Shown: positions 17,941 through 29,001, counted from the stretch's first letter. The stretch: DNA of 64,000 nucleotides from Thermoflavimicrobium daqui (GCF_003313465.1 NZ_KZ845664.1:372001-436000); one strand, 5' to 3'. A program made the numbers and translations. Notes: generated by a model not told the origin, from the letters alone.

Positions 17941-20376
17941 TTGACCAAAATACGAGTCTATGAATATGCCAAGCAGATTAATGTTAGCAGTAAGGAACTG
18001 TTAAATATCCTTGAGCAAGTTCATGTGAAAGTAAATAATCATATGAGCGTCATGGATGAGGGAATGTTAAAGAAAGTGGAGCAATATATGAAACAAAATA
18101 GAGAAGGTAATTCTGCACCAAAAAATAAGGAGCAAAATATGCAGGTAGAGAAGAAACAGAAAAGCGTGAAATCGACGCAAGAATCAAGGGGAAGCCGTCC
18201 ACAACGTCATTCAGACAATAACCGAACCCAGCAAGGTAAAGGAAATCGGACAGGGCAAGGTCAAGAAAAACGAACACAGCAAGGGCAAGAAAAGCGCACG
18301 GGGCAAGGGCAAGGAAACCGTACACAGCAAGGAAATAGAGGAAGTAAAAACTTTCAAGGTAGAAATAATCAGAGAAACAATGCGAATAAACCGCCTCAAT
18401 CGAAAGGACTTACAGAAACGAAAAAAGTGATTGTAGCACCTGAAAAAGCTGTAGAACGAAATGAAAGTCGTAATAAGAAAGACAAGGATCGCAAAGGGAA
18501 AGGCCATCATTCTAAATTTAAAGATGAGACAATCAAAAGCTTTTCTCCTTCCAATCCAAAGAGACGTGGTAACAAGAAAGATAAAAAAGAAATAGTTATC
18601 AAGGAAAAACAAGCACCTGTTTTACCAAAAGAGATTGAAGTATCAGGACCTCTTACTGTAGGTGAATTTGCTAAACTCTTGCGTAAAGAAGCATCTGAAG
18701 TAATTAAAAAGCTAATTATGTTAGGAATTATGGCGACGATCAATCAAGAAATCGATGTCGATACGATGACCTTGATTGGGGATGAATTTAATGTCACAGT
18801 GAACTATAAAGAAGAGGTCGACGAGTCTAATTTTGAAGAAGTGGAAGAAGTCGATGCACCCGAAGATTTAATTGAGCGCCCTCCTGTTGTTACTATCATG
18901 GGACACGTTGACCATGGGAAAACTACTTTACTCGATCGATTTCGGGAATCCAATATTACCGCAGGTGAGGCTGGAGGAATTACCCAACATATCGGTGCGT
19001 ACCAAGTAGAAGCAAATGGAAAGAAAGTTACCTTTCTCGATACACCTGGCCATGCAGCTTTTACTACGATGCGGGCTCGTGGAGCAACTGTAACAGATAT
19101 TACCATTCTCGTTGTAGCTGCTGATGATGGTGTCATGCCTCAGACAGTTGAGGCCATTAACCATGCGAAAGCAGCAGAAGTTCCAATTATTGTTGCTATA
19201 AACAAAATGGATAAGCCAGATGCAAACCCTGATCGTATTAAGCAACAGCTAACAGAACATGGACTTGTTGCAGAAGATTGGGGTGGAGATACTATTTTTG
19301 TACCTGTTTCTGCAATAAAGGGAGAAGGAATTGATGATTTACTCGAGATGGTTCTTCTTGTAGCAGAGGTACAGGAGCTAAAAGCGAATCCAAATAAACG
19401 AGCGCGTGGTGTTGTGATCGAAGCGGAATTGGATAAAGCTCGTGGAGCAGTTGCAACTGTTCTTGTACAAAATGGTACGCTCAAAGTAGGCGATGGGATT
19501 GTTGCAGGTAATTACTTCGGTAAAATTCGAGCGATGATCAATGATCGGGGGCGTCGAGTAAAGGTAGCACCTCCTTCGGCACCTGTGGAAATATTAGGCT
19601 TATCGGATGTTCCAAACCCAGGGGATCCATTTATGGTTTTTGAGGACGAACGAAAAGCTAGAGCAATTGCTGAGAAAAGAGAAGCAAAACAAAAAGAAGA
19701 AGAACGCGGTGCAATGAGTCGTGTAACCCTGGATGACCTATTTAAACAGATTCAGGAAGGCGAGATTAAAGAGTTAAACGTAATTATTAAGGCCGATGTT
19801 CAAGGTTCAGCTGAAGCACTTAAAGGATCGCTTGAAAAAATTGATGTTGCAGGGGTTCGTGTGAAAATCATTCATACTGGTGCCGGAGCGATCTCAGAGT
19901 CAGATATTATTTTGGCTTCTGCATCCAATGCGATTGTGATCGGTTTTAATGTTCGTCCCCAACCCAATGCACGTGTGATGGCCGAACAAGAAAAAGTGGA
20001 TATCCGCTTACATCGGGTTATTTATAATGCGATTGAAGAGATTGAAGCTGCCATGAAAGGGCTTCTAGATCCAGAGTTTGAAGAAAAAGTCGTAGGAACG
20101 GTGGAAGTCCGCCAAATCTTTAAAGTTTCTAAAGTAGGAACGATTGCAGGGTGTTATGTGACCGAAGGAAAAGTAGTTCGTGATGGTCATATTCGTCTCA
20201 TTCGAGATGGAATAGTCATTCATGAGGGGAAACTGGATACCTTAAAACGATTTAAAGATGATGTGAAGGAAGTTGCTCAAGGTTATGAATGTGGTTTAAC
20301 GATTGAGAATTACAATGACATTAAAGAAGGAGATGTCATTGAAGTTTATGTCATCGAAGAAGTGGAGCGCAAGTAA
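17941..20376 (+). CDS. infB: Translation initiation factor IF-2
   Basis: GTPase placing fMet-tRNA on the 30S subunit. TTG 17941 is chosen because GGAGGTGA lies at correct distance and the product then begins [11 protein letters not shown] like other IF-2; ATG 17935 sits on the ribosome site. 811 residues: an N-terminal domain, a basic low-complexity linker with 8-residue repeats (about 95-132), a second N domain near 235, the G domain with GHVDHGKT near 323, DTPGH and NKMD, then domains II-IV. Confidence 0.96.
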   Translation: MTKIRVYEYAKQINVSSKELLNILEQVHVKVNNHMSVMDEGMLKKVEQYMKQNREGNSAPKNKEQNMQVEKKQKSVKSTQESRGSRPQRHSDNNRTQQGKGNRTGQGQEKRTQQGQEKRTGQGQGNRTQQGNRGSKNFQGRNNQRNNANKPPQSKGLTETKKVIVAPEKAVERNESRNKKDKDRKGKGHHSKFKDETIKSFSPSNPKRRGNKKDKKEIVIKEKQAPVLPKEIEVSGPLTVGEFAKLLRKEASEVIKKLIMLGIMATINQEIDVDTMTLIGDEFNVTVNYKEEVDESNFEEVEEVDAPEDLIERPPVVTIMGHVDHGKTTLLDRFRESNITAGEAGGITQHIGAYQVEANGKKVTFLDTPGHAAFTTMRARGATVTDITILVVAADDGVMPQTVEAINHAKAAEVPIIVAINKMDKPDANPDRIKQQLTEHGLVAEDWGGDTIFVPVSAIKGEGIDDLLEMVLLVAEVQELKANPNKRARGVVIEAELDKARGAVATVLVQNGTLKVGDGIVAGNYFGKIRAMINDRGRRVKVAPPSAPVEILGLSDVPNPGDPFMVFEDERKARAIAEKREAKQKEEERGAMSRVTLDDLFKQIQEGEIKELNVIIKADVQGSAEALKGSLEKIDVAGVRVKIIHTGAGAISESDIILASASNAIVIGFNVRPQPNARVMAEQEKVDIRLHRVIYNAIEEIEAAMKGLLDPEFEEKVVGTVEVRQIFKVSKVGTIAGCYVTEGKVVRDGHIRLIRDGIVIHEGKLDTLKRFKDDVKEVAQGYECGLTIENYNDIKEGDVIEVYVIEEVERK
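18223..18336 (+). repeat. 24-bp tandem repeats coding the IF-2 linker
   Basis: Nearly five units of 24 bp encode RT(Q/G)QG(K/Q)(G/E)(N/K). They form a basic, disordered linker, a typical site of length variation. Confidence 0.8.
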
Positions 20377-20377
20377 G

Positions 20378-20659
20378 GTGATTGTTGGCTTATTGGAATG
20401 TGAAGGCTGGGTGATCAGCTCCACCTCCTTGAAAGATAAACGTCGGGTCATAAAAAGTGCACTTACTCGTATTCGTAATCAATTTAACTTAGCTGTTTCA
20501 GAGGTAGGTCAACAAGATGATCGACAAAGGACCATTCTTGCAGTCGTAGGAGTTGGGAGTAATAAACAGATACTAGAAAGTGAACTCAGGCAAGCACTAC
20601 GACTGCTGGAAGAAACCGATGGTTTAGAAATCATCAACACAGATTTAACATATATGTAA
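20378..20659 (+). CDS. ylxP: YlxP family protein (DUF503)
   Basis: 93 residues from GTG 20378, just after the infB stop; GTGGAGCG upstream serves as the ribosome site. The frame also opens inside infB, but the protein family begins near IVGLLECEGW. SLKDKRRVIKSALTRIRNQFNLAVSEV is the conserved core. The function is unproven; gene order links it to ribosome assembly with rbfA. Confidence 0.88.
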   Translation: MIVGLLECEGWVISSTSLKDKRRVIKSALTRIRNQFNLAVSEVGQQDDRQRTILAVVGVGSNKQILESELRQALRLLEETDGLEIINTDLTYM

Positions 20660-20677
20660 TGCAATGAGGAGGAGTCT

Positions 20678-21031
20678 ATGATGGCTCGGATTCGTGTGAG
20701 TCGTGTGGGCGAACAGATCAAGAAAGAGTTAGGCTGTATATTACAACGAGAATTAAAAGATCCACGGATTGGTTTTGTTACAGTGACTTCGGTCGAAATG
20801 AGTGGGGATTTACAAATCGCTAAAGTATATATTAGTGTTCTAGGACCAGTAGATGAAAAGAAACAAACATTAGTGGCTTTAGATAAGGCAAAAGGGTATA
20901 TTCGTTCGGAAATCGGACGTCGTGTCCAATTAAGATATATTCCTGATCTTCAGTTTGTTATGGATGAATCCCTAGAGCATAGTGAACATATCAATCGATT
21001 GCTCGATGAAGTGAAGCCGGAGATTGATTAA
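20678..21031 (+). CDS. rbfA: Ribosome-binding factor A
   Basis: KH-fold protein for 16S rRNA 5'-end maturation and cold adaptation. It is 117 residues, with the N-terminal [32 protein letters not shown] region and [21 protein letters not shown] near the end. GAGGAGG precedes two adjacent ATGs (20678, 20681). It sits between ylxP and nrnA. Confidence 0.95.
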   Translation: MMARIRVSRVGEQIKKELGCILQRELKDPRIGFVTVTSVEMSGDLQIAKVYISVLGPVDEKKQTLVALDKAKGYIRSEIGRRVQLRYIPDLQFVMDESLEHSEHINRLLDEVKPEID

Positions 21032-21032
21032 A

Positions 21033-21992
21033 ATGCATAACTTTGATAATGCTACTCAATTTATAAAAGAGGCAGATCAACTTTTGGTTTTATCTCATCT
21101 TCACCCAGATGGAGATGCTATCGGCTCAACCCTTGCAGCTGGGCATCTTCTTCGCTCTTTAGGTAAAAAAGTAACAATGGTGAATGAATCACCCATCCCA
21201 CAAAAATTTCATTTTTTATCAGGAGCCAAAGATATCTATTTACCAGATAACATCTCCGAGAAATTTCGCTATGTTGTTGCCCTTGATGCAGCAGATCAGG
21301 CAAGAATGGGGCAGTGTTCCCGATTGTTTACCCGAGATGTTCAGATACTGAATATTGACCATCATGCAACCAATGATCAATTTGGAACGATCAATATTGT
21401 TGTTCCAACTGCTGCGGCTACAGCAGAGATTTTATTTGATTGGATCGAGTTTATGAATGTTAAATGGGATTTACCCTTGGCTACTTCAATATATATGGGG
21501 TTGTTAACGGATACAGGCGGTTTTCGTTATTCTAATACAACTCCCAAGGTTTTTAGACAAGCAGCACAATTGGTTGAACTAGGTATTGAGTCACATGTTA
21601 TTGCCGATATTGTGTTAGAGAGTACAACACTAGACCAACTTCGATTATTGAAAAAAGCATTATCTACCTTGCAAGTTTCAGCAAATGGTGAAGTGGCTTG
21701 GATGGTATTGAAGCGAGAGGATGTAGGGCCGGACCAAGAGATGGAAGGCATAGTCAATTATGCTCGTAATATTGTAGGTGTTGATGTAGGAATTCTCTTC
21801 CGTGAGGTTGGTGACCAATTGGTAAAAGTAAGTCTTCGTTCGCGAACCAAGACCGATGTAGGAAAGCTTGCCAAATCATTTGGCGGAGGTGGACATGCAC
21901 GGGCAGCCGGTTGTACGATTCATACTGATTTGTCACAAGCCTTGCAGCAAGTTTTAGCCTATTTATCTGTGGAACGGGAGTGTGACCAATGA
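21033..21992 (+). CDS. nrnA: NrnA bifunctional nanoRNase / pAp phosphatase
   Basis: DHH-DHHA1 phosphoesterase that degrades 2-5-mer RNAs and dephosphorylates pAp. It is 319 residues. Metal motifs are HPDGDAIGS near 22-30 and NIDHHATN near 108-115. The DHHA1 glycine motif GGGGHARAAGC is near 287. ATG 21033 immediately follows the rbfA stop; an in-frame TTG at 21024 would overlap rbfA. The stop overlaps the truB start. Confidence 0.94.
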   Translation: MHNFDNATQFIKEADQLLVLSHLHPDGDAIGSTLAAGHLLRSLGKKVTMVNESPIPQKFHFLSGAKDIYLPDNISEKFRYVVALDAADQARMGQCSRLFTRDVQILNIDHHATNDQFGTINIVVPTAAATAEILFDWIEFMNVKWDLPLATSIYMGLLTDTGGFRYSNTTPKVFRQAAQLVELGIESHVIADIVLESTTLDQLRLLKKALSTLQVSANGEVAWMVLKREDVGPDQEMEGIVNYARNIVGVDVGILFREVGDQLVKVSLRSRTKTDVGKLAKSFGGGGHARAAGCTIHTDLSQALQQVLAYLSVERECDQ

Positions 21993-22894
21993 TGGCACTC
22001 CATGGTGTTATCCCTGTCTTTAAGCCAAAAGGGTACACTTCCCATGATATTGTCGGGAAGATCAGGAGATTGACTGGACAAAAGAAAGTAGGTCACACAG
22101 GCACGCTTGATCCCGAGGTGGAAGGCGTGCTCCCTATTTGTCTAGGACAAGCAACACGAATCGCGGAATATGTACAGTCATTTCCTAAAAGATATCAAGG
22201 CTCCATGATGTTAGGAATTTCTACTGATACGCAAGATCAAACAGGTCAAATTGTTGAACAAATTCCTGTAAGGAATGTTTCAGAAAAAGCAATTCAGCAG
22301 GTATTTGAGCGCTTTCAAGGAGTTATTGAACAAACTCCACCGATGTATTCAGCGGTAAAAGTGAAAGGGAAACGCTTATATGAATTGGCACGTTTAGGAA
22401 AAGAAATAGACCGCCCTAAACGAAAAGTGACCATTTATGAGTTAACCTATACACAAATCCATAATGATGAAGAATATCTAAAGATTGACTTTGATGTACA
22501 ATGTTCCAAGGGGACTTATATTCGTACATTGTGTGTAGATATAGGTTTGGCTCTTGGCTACCCAGCTCATATGATGTCACTCGTTCGAATAAACAGCGGT
22601 CCTTTTCATATTGATGATTGTTTTACTCTGAAAGAGCTACAAACAGTGGCAGAGAACGGAACATGGGAAACTGTTTTATATTCAATCGATGAAGTTTTAG
22701 GACAGTTCCCTAGCTTAATCGTTTCTGATGAGGATGAACGGCGGGTGTTAGATGGTTGGTTTTTAGAGTTAGAGCCTCCTATGATAAGCTCACTCGTACG
22801 GATATATACGGAATCAGGTCGCTTTTGCGCTCTTTATCGCTGTGATAAAGAGGAGGCGAAGCCAGAAAAAGTATTTCGGGATGTGGACAGCTAA
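21989..22894 (+). CDS. truB: tRNA pseudouridine(55) synthase
   Basis: Forms pseudouridine 55 in the T-loop of tRNAs. The catalytic Asp lies in HTGTLDPEVEGVLPI near residue 40. It is 301 residues, with the C-terminal PUA-like region weakly conserved. It starts at ATG 21989 (or 21992) within the end of nrnA, so it is translationally coupled. With trmFO at the other end of the window, two T-loop modification enzymes are encoded here. Confidence 0.95.
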   Translation: MMALHGVIPVFKPKGYTSHDIVGKIRRLTGQKKVGHTGTLDPEVEGVLPICLGQATRIAEYVQSFPKRYQGSMMLGISTDTQDQTGQIVEQIPVRNVSEKAIQQVFERFQGVIEQTPPMYSAVKVKGKRLYELARLGKEIDRPKRKVTIYELTYTQIHNDEEYLKIDFDVQCSKGTYIRTLCVDIGLALGYPAHMMSLVRINSGPFHIDDCFTLKELQTVAENGTWETVLYSIDEVLGQFPSLIVSDEDERRVLDGWFLELEPPMISSLVRIYTESGRFCALYRCDKEEAKPEKVFRDVDS

Positions 22895-22895
22895 A

Positions 22896-23825
22896 ATGGA
22901 AGTGATTCATTTATCTTATCCGTTAGAACAACAGATCAGCTTGCCTACAACGCTTGCTATTGGCTATTTTGATGGGGTTCATCGTGGCCATCAAGCCGTG
23001 ATTACTCGTGCAAATCAGCTAGCTGAAGAGCTGGGAGTAACTCCAGCAGTCATGACTTTTTTTCCTCATCCACGTGAAGTTCTTGGACTAGCCCAAATTA
23101 CTCGCTATCTCACTCCGCTGCCTGAAAAGCTAGCACTTTTTCAAGAATTAGGAGTGGGATGTACTTATGTGATGAGGTTTGATCATACTTTTGCTAAGCT
23201 TACAGCAAAGGCATTTGTACAAGAAATTCTTGACCCTCTACAAGTAAAAGGAGTAGCTACAGGGTTTAATTTTACTTTTGGTAAAAATGCTTCTGGAAAA
23301 GCAGAAGACTTAATTGCACTTGGAAAAGGAAAATTCCGAGCAGAAATTGTGGAAGCAATTCAGTCTGAAGGGCTAACTATTAGCAGTTCTCGCTTACGGC
23401 AAGCATTATTAGAGGGAGATGTCCACGTTGCTCGGGAGATTTTAGGCAGAAACTACTCGATTGCTGGGACAGTAGTTCATGGGGATAAACGAGGTCGTCT
23501 CTTAGGCTTCCCTACAGCAAATATTGAACTCGAGAATCCTTTCTTTATACCAAAGCGTGGAGTATATATTGTGCAAGCTTATTTTGAGCAAGAGGTTGCT
23601 ATGGGGATTATGAATATAGGAATTCGTCCTACTTTTAATAACCCTGGGGGACAGGATCGTTTAGAAGTCCATCTGTTAGACCGAACAGATGATTTATACG
23701 AGAAAAAGATGAAAATAGAATTTCTTCATTATTTACGGGAAGAGAAAAAATTTGAATCCAAGGAAGCTTTGATTGACCAGATTCAAAAGGATAAACAATC
23801 CGCTTATCGATGGATAGCTAAATAA
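22896..23825 (+). CDS. ribF: Bifunctional riboflavin kinase / FAD synthetase
   Basis: Converts riboflavin to FMN and then FAD. The N-terminal nucleotidyltransferase domain has GYFDGVHRGHQ near 25-35 and GFNFTFGKNASG near 125. The C-terminal kinase domain has GDKRGRLLGFPTANIE near 195-210. ATG 22896 directly follows the truB stop; an earlier in-frame opening would overlap truB. It is 309 residues and the last gene of the rimP operon. Confidence 0.94.
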   Translation: MEVIHLSYPLEQQISLPTTLAIGYFDGVHRGHQAVITRANQLAEELGVTPAVMTFFPHPREVLGLAQITRYLTPLPEKLALFQELGVGCTYVMRFDHTFAKLTAKAFVQEILDPLQVKGVATGFNFTFGKNASGKAEDLIALGKGKFRAEIVEAIQSEGLTISSSRLRQALLEGDVHVAREILGRNYSIAGTVVHGDKRGRLLGFPTANIELENPFFIPKRGVYIVQAYFEQEVAMGIMNIGIRPTFNNPGGQDRLEVHLLDRTDDLYEKKMKIEFLHYLREEKKFESKEALIDQIQKDKQSAYRWIAK

Positions 23826-23840
23826 ACTTTTAGGAACTTA

Positions 23841-23870
23841 TTGTATTTATATTTTTATTTATGTTATACT
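23841..23870 (+). promoter_or_regulatory. Sigma-A promoter of rpsO
   Basis: TTGTAT (23841-23846), 18 bp, then TATACT (23865-23870). Confidence 0.55.
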
Positions 23871-23900
23871 AAACCACAGTATGTAAGAGATACCTTAACG

Positions 23901-23930
23901 CGGATTATCGATAGCCTCGACGATAATCTG
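23901..23930 (+). promoter_or_regulatory. rpsO leader hairpin, possible S15 autoregulatory site
   Basis: A 10-bp stem, CGGATTATCG/CGATAATCTG with one G-U pair, lies 35 bases before rpsO. S15 represses its own mRNA in several bacteria including Geobacillus. Equivalence here is inferred from position and structure. Confidence 0.45.
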
Positions 23931-23965
23931 GGTTACAGGTGAAATAAATATGGAGGTGAACCAGG

Positions 23966-24235
23966 ATGGCATTAACCCTGGAAAGAAAACGTGAAATTAT
24001 TGATGAATATAAGACACATGAAGGTGACACTGGATCTCCAGAAGTTCAAATCGCCCTTCTTACTTTTAGTATTAATGAGCTAAACACACACTTGAGAGAT
24101 CATAAAAAAGATCATCATTCACGTCGCGGTCTTTTAAAAATGGTTGGGCAACGTCGTAATTTGCTCAACTATCTGAAGAACAAAGATGTTACACGTTATC
24201 GCGAATTAATTAAGAAGTTGGGATTACGTCGATAA
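23966..24235 (+). CDS. rpsO: 30S ribosomal protein S15
   Basis: Primary 16S rRNA-binding protein of the platform. It has the normal 89 residues, with the [16 protein letters not shown] and [29 protein letters not shown] core. GGAGGTGA lies before ATG 23966. Its own promoter and terminator isolate it from pnp. Confidence 0.98.
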   Translation: MALTLERKREIIDEYKTHEGDTGSPEVQIALLTFSINELNTHLRDHKKDHHSRRGLLKMVGQRRNLLNYLKNKDVTRYRELIKKLGLRR

Positions 24236-24241
24236 TCAATG

Positions 24242-24270
24242 GAGCGGGGTTTTTTTTACCCCGCTCTTTT
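24242..24270 (+). terminator. Intrinsic terminator after rpsO
   Basis: GAGCGGGG (24242-24249) pairs with CCCCGCTC (24259-24266), then TTTT. Confidence 0.85.
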
Positions 24271-24362
24271 CAATCCTTTTTAAAATCAATACAGAAGGAA
24301 ATACTGTTTATATGAAGAATAAAGGAAGTTGTCGGAGTTTGAGAGGAGGAATTATACATACT

Positions 24363-26492
24363 ATGGAGCCGAAAATATTTGAAACAGAGCTAGCTGGTCG
24401 TAAATTACAGCTAGAAATTGGTAAATTTGCTGGTTTGGCAAATGGTTCTGTCATGGTTCGTTATGGTGATACGGCTATTCTTGCTACCGTCGTTGCTTCC
24501 AAAGAACCAAAGGATACAGACTTTTTCCCACTAACCGTAAACTATGAAGAACGATTGTATGCAGTGGGTAAAATTCCGGGTGGTTTTATTAAAAGAGAAG
24601 GCCGTCCCAGTGATAAAGCTGTTTTAGCAAGTCGTTTGATTGACAGACCGATTCGTCCATTGTTTCCTGAAGGATTTCGCCATGAGGTACAAGTAGTTAC
24701 GATTGTGATGTCAGTTGATCAAGACTGCTCTACAGAAATCGCTGCCATGATAGGTGCTTCTTGTGCCTTGACCATTTCAGATATTCCATTTTATGGTCCC
24801 ATCGGTGGTGTGATCGTTGGCCGGGTGGATGGTAAGTTTGTCATTAACCCAACGGTTGAGCAATTAGAAAAGTCGGATTTACATCTTGTGGTTGCAGGAA
24901 CGAAGGATGGTATAAACATGGTTGAAGCAGGTTCCGAAGAGATTCCAGAAGAGATGATCTTGGAAGGAATTCTCCAAGGCCATGAAGTGATTAAAGATAT
25001 CGTGTCATTTCAAGAGCATATCCGTGAAGAAATTGGTAAAGAAAAAATGGAACCTGAGTTGTTCCAAATCGATAGTCAGATTGACACACGTGTACGTGAA
25101 CTTGCTACGAACACTTTGACACATGCCGTTCAAGTTGTAGAGAAACAAGCAAGACAAGACGCGATTGATCAAGTGAAAGAGCAAGTATTGGAACAAATGG
25201 CTGAAGAGCTGGACGAAGATACATTTAATGATAAAGAAAAAGAGATCCTTATGGTCTTAGATTCCATCGTTAAAGAAGAAGTGCGACGCTTGATCATTGA
25301 AGAAGGTAAGCGCCCCGATGGACGTACTGCGGATGAGATTCGTCCTCTAACTAGTGAAGTCAATATCTTGCCACGTACCCATGGCTCTGGCCTATTTCGA
25401 CGTGGACAAACCCAAGTACTTAGCATATGTACATTAGGAGCACTAGGCGATGTGCAAATTTTAGATGGATTGGACTTGGAAGAATCGAAGCGCTTTATGC
25501 ATCATTATAATTTCCCACCCTTTAGTGTAGGTGAATCTCGACCTCTGCGGGGACCAGGTCGTCGGGAAATAGGTCATGGAGCCTTAGGTGAGCGGGCACT
25601 CGAGCCTGTCATTCCTTCAGAAGATGAATTCCCATATACGATTCGCTTAGTATCAGAAGTGCTGGAATCCAATGGTTCTACATCCCAAGCCAGTATTTGT
25701 GCCTCAACCTTAGCGCTCATGAATGCAGGCGTGCCAATTAAAGCTCCTGTGGCTGGTATTGCAATGGGGTTAATTAAGGAAAAAGATCGAGTGGAAGTAC
25801 TGACAGACATCCAAGGAATGGAAGATCATCTGGGTGATATGGACTTTAAAGTTGCTGGTACACGTCATGGTGTAACTGCTTTACAAATGGATATCAAAAT
25901 TTCTGATATTGACCGTTCTATTTTGGAAAGAGCATTAATGAAAGCTAAAAATGCACGGATGGTTCTTTTAGATAATATGGCACAAGCAATTGATAAACCA
26001 AGTACAGAGTTATCACCTTATGCACCGAAAATTTTAACCTTAAAAATCCATCCTGATAAGATTCGTGAAGTGATTGGACCAAGTGGACGTGTCATTAATC
26101 GTATTATTGAAGAGACTGGTGTGAAAATTGATATAGAGCAAGATGGTCGTATCTATATCTCATCCGTTGATGTAAAACAGAACGAAAAAGCAAAACAAAT
26201 TATTGAAGACTTAGTCCGTGAAGTCACAGTGGGTGAAATTTACCTAGGAACTGTAAAACGTATCGAGAAGTATGGAGCCTTTGTCGAGATTTTATCAGGT
26301 AAGGAAGGTCTAGTGCATATTTCTCAACTTGACCTCGCTCGTGTAAACAAAGTGAGCGATGTAGTAAATATTGGAGATACTATTTTGGTGAAAGTTACAG
26401 AAATTGATGATCAAGGACGTATTAACTTGTCACGTAAAGCGGTGCTCAAAGAAGAAGAAGCGAAGAAGGAAAAGGAGAAACAATCTTCTTAG
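24363..26492 (+). CDS. pnp: Polynucleotide phosphorylase
   Basis: Phosphorolytic 3'-5' exoribonuclease of the degradosome and competence pathways. It is 709 residues: two RNase PH domains (1-215 and about 310-540, with [20 protein letters not shown] and [17 protein letters not shown]), then KH ([15 protein letters not shown] near 560) and S1 domains ([20 protein letters not shown]). ATG 24363 is chosen by homology; GGAGG is 13 bases upstream, a long spacing. The frame opens earlier at 24312. Confidence 0.96.
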   Translation: MEPKIFETELAGRKLQLEIGKFAGLANGSVMVRYGDTAILATVVASKEPKDTDFFPLTVNYEERLYAVGKIPGGFIKREGRPSDKAVLASRLIDRPIRPLFPEGFRHEVQVVTIVMSVDQDCSTEIAAMIGASCALTISDIPFYGPIGGVIVGRVDGKFVINPTVEQLEKSDLHLVVAGTKDGINMVEAGSEEIPEEMILEGILQGHEVIKDIVSFQEHIREEIGKEKMEPELFQIDSQIDTRVRELATNTLTHAVQVVEKQARQDAIDQVKEQVLEQMAEELDEDTFNDKEKEILMVLDSIVKEEVRRLIIEEGKRPDGRTADEIRPLTSEVNILPRTHGSGLFRRGQTQVLSICTLGALGDVQILDGLDLEESKRFMHHYNFPPFSVGESRPLRGPGRREIGHGALGERALEPVIPSEDEFPYTIRLVSEVLESNGSTSQASICASTLALMNAGVPIKAPVAGIAMGLIKEKDRVEVLTDIQGMEDHLGDMDFKVAGTRHGVTALQMDIKISDIDRSILERALMKAKNARMVLLDNMAQAIDKPSTELSPYAPKILTLKIHPDKIREVIGPSGRVINRIIEETGVKIDIEQDGRIYISSVDVKQNEKAKQIIEDLVREVTVGEIYLGTVKRIEKYGAFVEILSGKEGLVHISQLDLARVNKVSDVVNIGDTILVKVTEIDDQGRINLSRKAVLKEEEAKKEKEKQSS

Positions 26493-26502
26493 CCTTTCTC
26501 AC

Positions 26503-26533
26503 AAAAGAGTCAGAGAGATCTGCCTCTTTTTTT
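26503..26533 (+). terminator. Intrinsic terminator after pnp
   Basis: AAAAGAG-T-CAG pairs with CTG-C-CTCTTTT, followed by further T residues. Confidence 0.75.
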
Positions 26534-26591
26534 ATTCAAGAATAGGGATTCCTAGAAAAGCATAAGTTAATAGGAAAGGAGGCGTAGTAAC

Positions 26592-27557
26592 TTGAAAGTT
26601 TTTTTACTCACATTTGCTTTATTTTTTTCTTTTACCTTGATTCAATCTGATCCCGTAACTGCTTATGTTCAGGCAGTCAAACAGGATCAATCATTCCCTA
26701 TTCTTAAAGAAAATGATATAACGAAGTTACGTGAACGTATACAACAAGAAGCTCCGAGTAAGTACATCGCACCGATCGATGCTCGAGTTGATCGTATATG
26801 GAAAGGGATTCCGGGACTTAATGGAAGAGAAGTCGATATAGAGGCAACCATACGTAAAACCCTTAAACAAAAAAAAAATAAAGAGCAGATTCAGTGGGTA
26901 TATAAAAAACTTTTACCACAAAAATCATTAGATGACTTAGGAGCTGTACCTATCTATCGTGGAAATGAAAATAAAAAAGCTGCTGCATTAATGATCAATG
27001 TGGCATGGGGAACCGAATATCTTCCACAGATGTTAAAGATTTTAAAACAAGAGCAAGTGACAGCGACATTCTTTCTTGATGGATCTTGGCTAAAAAAGCA
27101 TCCTGAGGAAGCGAAAAAAATTGTCATGGCGGGACATGAGATTGGAAATCATGCTTATTCACATCCATTACTTAGCCGTATGACACAAGGACGTATTGAA
27201 CGAGAGATTGCACAAACGAATCAATTAATAAAGCAAACATTGAAATTAAATAGTAGCCTCTTTGCTCCACCGGCAGGAGATTTTGACCAGCGTGTTGTCG
27301 ATATCGCTCATCAACATAAGATGAGAACGATTTTATGGACTGTTGATACAGTTGATTGGCGGAAAGACTCTACTCCTGATAAAATGGTGGCACGTATCGA
27401 AAAAGGTGTTTCTTCTGGTAGTTTGATTTTAACTCATCCTACAGATCGGACTGTTGTTGCACTCCCGCAAATTATTCGTTCAGTGAAGAGAAAAGGTATA
27501 AAATGGATCACAGTGGGATCTATGCTTTCATCGAAACGTTTGGAAGAGATTGAGTGA
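26592..27557 (+). CDS. ylxY: YlxY, polysaccharide deacetylase-like protein lacking the first catalytic motif
   Basis: NodB-fold protein, 321 residues, TTG start behind AAAGGAGG. A signal-like hydrophobic N-terminus (about 2-20) suggests export. Motif 2 (NHAYSHP, near 189), the FAPPAGD motif near 228, WTVDTVDW near 252 and LILTHPT near 282 are present. The first motif, normally TFDDG with the catalytic Asp and metal Asp, reads MINVAWG. It is therefore probably not a normal deacetylase. Its place between pnp and mlpA is conserved in Bacillus. Confidence 0.88.
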   Translation: MKVFLLTFALFFSFTLIQSDPVTAYVQAVKQDQSFPILKENDITKLRERIQQEAPSKYIAPIDARVDRIWKGIPGLNGREVDIEATIRKTLKQKKNKEQIQWVYKKLLPQKSLDDLGAVPIYRGNENKKAAALMINVAWGTEYLPQMLKILKQEQVTATFFLDGSWLKKHPEEAKKIVMAGHEIGNHAYSHPLLSRMTQGRIEREIAQTNQLIKQTLKLNSSLFAPPAGDFDQRVVDIAHQHKMRTILWTVDTVDWRKDSTPDKMVARIEKGVSSGSLILTHPTDRTVVALPQIIRSVKRKGIKWITVGSMLSSKRLEEIE

Positions 27558-27747
27558 CTAGGCTATTTTTGATATAGTAGGGATGCTTATATCGTTAGGA
27601 CTTGCTGCATGGACTGCTTACAATCTTTTGCATCTGGAAGATAGCGATATCTCTTAAAAGTGAGTATGACAGAAGAATAATAACATGCAACAGTCTTTTT
27701 TATTTTTATGATGTGGGGATGAGCCGGTCGTAGATAGGGGGATCTTT

Positions 27748-29001
27748 GTGATCATAAGAGAGACTTTGGCTAATGGAATTCGAATTGTGGCAGAATCAAT
27801 TCCCCATGTACGCTCAGTAGCGCTTGGGATTTGGATTGGAGTCGGCTCAGAAAATGAGCCAAAAGAGCAAAATGGTATATCCCATTTTATGGAACACATG
27901 ATGTTTAAAGGGACAAAAAAGCGAACAGCTCGTCAAATTGCTGAAGCCTTTGATGAAATTGGCGGGCATGTTAATGCTTTTACATCGAAAGAGATTACTT
28001 GTTATTATGCTAAAACATTGGATCAACATTTTCCTGTAGCCTTAGAGATTTTAGAAGACATGTTCTTTGAGTCCAACTTTGCTGAAGAAGAGATTGAAAA
28101 AGAGAAGAAAGTTGTCATTGAAGAGATTCGCATGGTTGAGGATACTCCTGATGATCTTGTTCATGATCTATTATCTGAAGTGTCATTAAGAAATCATCCG
28201 TTAAGTTATCCAGTTATAGGTACGGTGGAGAATGTCCAAAGCTTTACACGAACGGATTTAATTCGTTATAAAGAGGATTTCTATCGTCCGCAAAATGTAG
28301 TAATCTCGATTGCAGGAAATCTGCCATCTGATTTTCTGGAGCAAATCAAAGCTGTCTTTAGCAAACATAAAGGTGAAGATAACTCATCAAAGAGTAAGAA
28401 ACCGCTTTTTACTCCCTATGTAAAAATAAAACAAAAGGCAACGGAGCAAACACACATGTGTATAGGGCTTTCAGGGCTTTCCGTTGCTGATGAACGAATT
28501 TATCACTTGGTTTTACTTAATAATGTGTTAGGCGGAAATATGAGTTCACGCTTATTTCAAGAGGTGCGTGAAGAGCGTGGGCTTGCTTATTCTGTTTATT
28601 CATATCATTCAGCTCATCGGGAAGCTGGGTTATTTGCTATTTATGCTGGAACCAAACATGGACAGGAAGAAGAAGTTTGTAAACTAATTCGAGAGATTTT
28701 GTACCAGGTAAGCGAGAATGGAATACTACCTTCAGAGCTAGCTAAGGCGAAGGAGCAGTTAAAAGCTAGTATGATGTTAGGACTGGAAAGTACCAATAAT
28801 CGCATGAGTCGATTAGGGCGTAATGAGCTTCTTCTAAACAAACATCTTTCTTTAGATGAAGTTATCCAAAACGTAGAAAAGATTTCTCTGGCAGATGTTA
28901 ATCAAGTAGCACAAGAGATCTTCTCTTCTCCAATGTCTCTAGCACTGATTTCACCTACGGGTGAAGTTCCAACTTCATTTAGGGGGCAGTCGATTGTTTA
29001 A
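27748..29001 (+). CDS. mlpA: M16-family zinc peptidase MlpA/YmxG
   Basis: Processing peptidase of the pitrilysin/MPP family. The inverted zinc motif HFMEH is at residues 49-53, and the distal Glu lies in EEIEKEKKVVIEEI near 117-130. It has 417 residues and two homologous halves, with a second-half GGNMSSRLFQEVREERGLAYSV segment near 263. GTG 27748 follows AGGGGGAT. The stop is overlapped by the dut start. Confidence 0.92.
   Translation: MIIRETLANGIRIVAESIPHVRSVALGIWIGVGSENEPKEQNGISHFMEHMMFKGTKKRTARQIAEAFDEIGGHVNAFTSKEITCYYAKTLDQHFPVALEILEDMFFESNFAEEEIEKEKKVVIEEIRMVEDTPDDLVHDLLSEVSLRNHPLSYPVIGTVENVQSFTRTDLIRYKEDFYRPQNVVISIAGNLPSDFLEQIKAVFSKHKGEDNSSKSKKPLFTPYVKIKQKATEQTHMCIGLSGLSVADERIYHLVLLNNVLGGNMSSRLFQEVREERGLAYSVYSYHSAHREAGLFAIYAGTKHGQEEEVCKLIREILYQVSENGILPSELAKAKEQLKASMMLGLESTNNRMSRLGRNELLLNKHLSLDEVIQNVEKISLADVNQVAQEIFSSPMSLALISPTGEVPTSFRGQSIV

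Noticed and set aside
20303-20377. N-terminal extension of ylxP inside infB
   Set aside because: The extension is read from another frame of infB and lacks homology to YlxP; GTG 20378 is preferred.
27583-27657. 24-codon hydrophobic frame between ylxY and mlpA
   Set aside because: No Shine-Dalgarno and too short to support; left unannotated.
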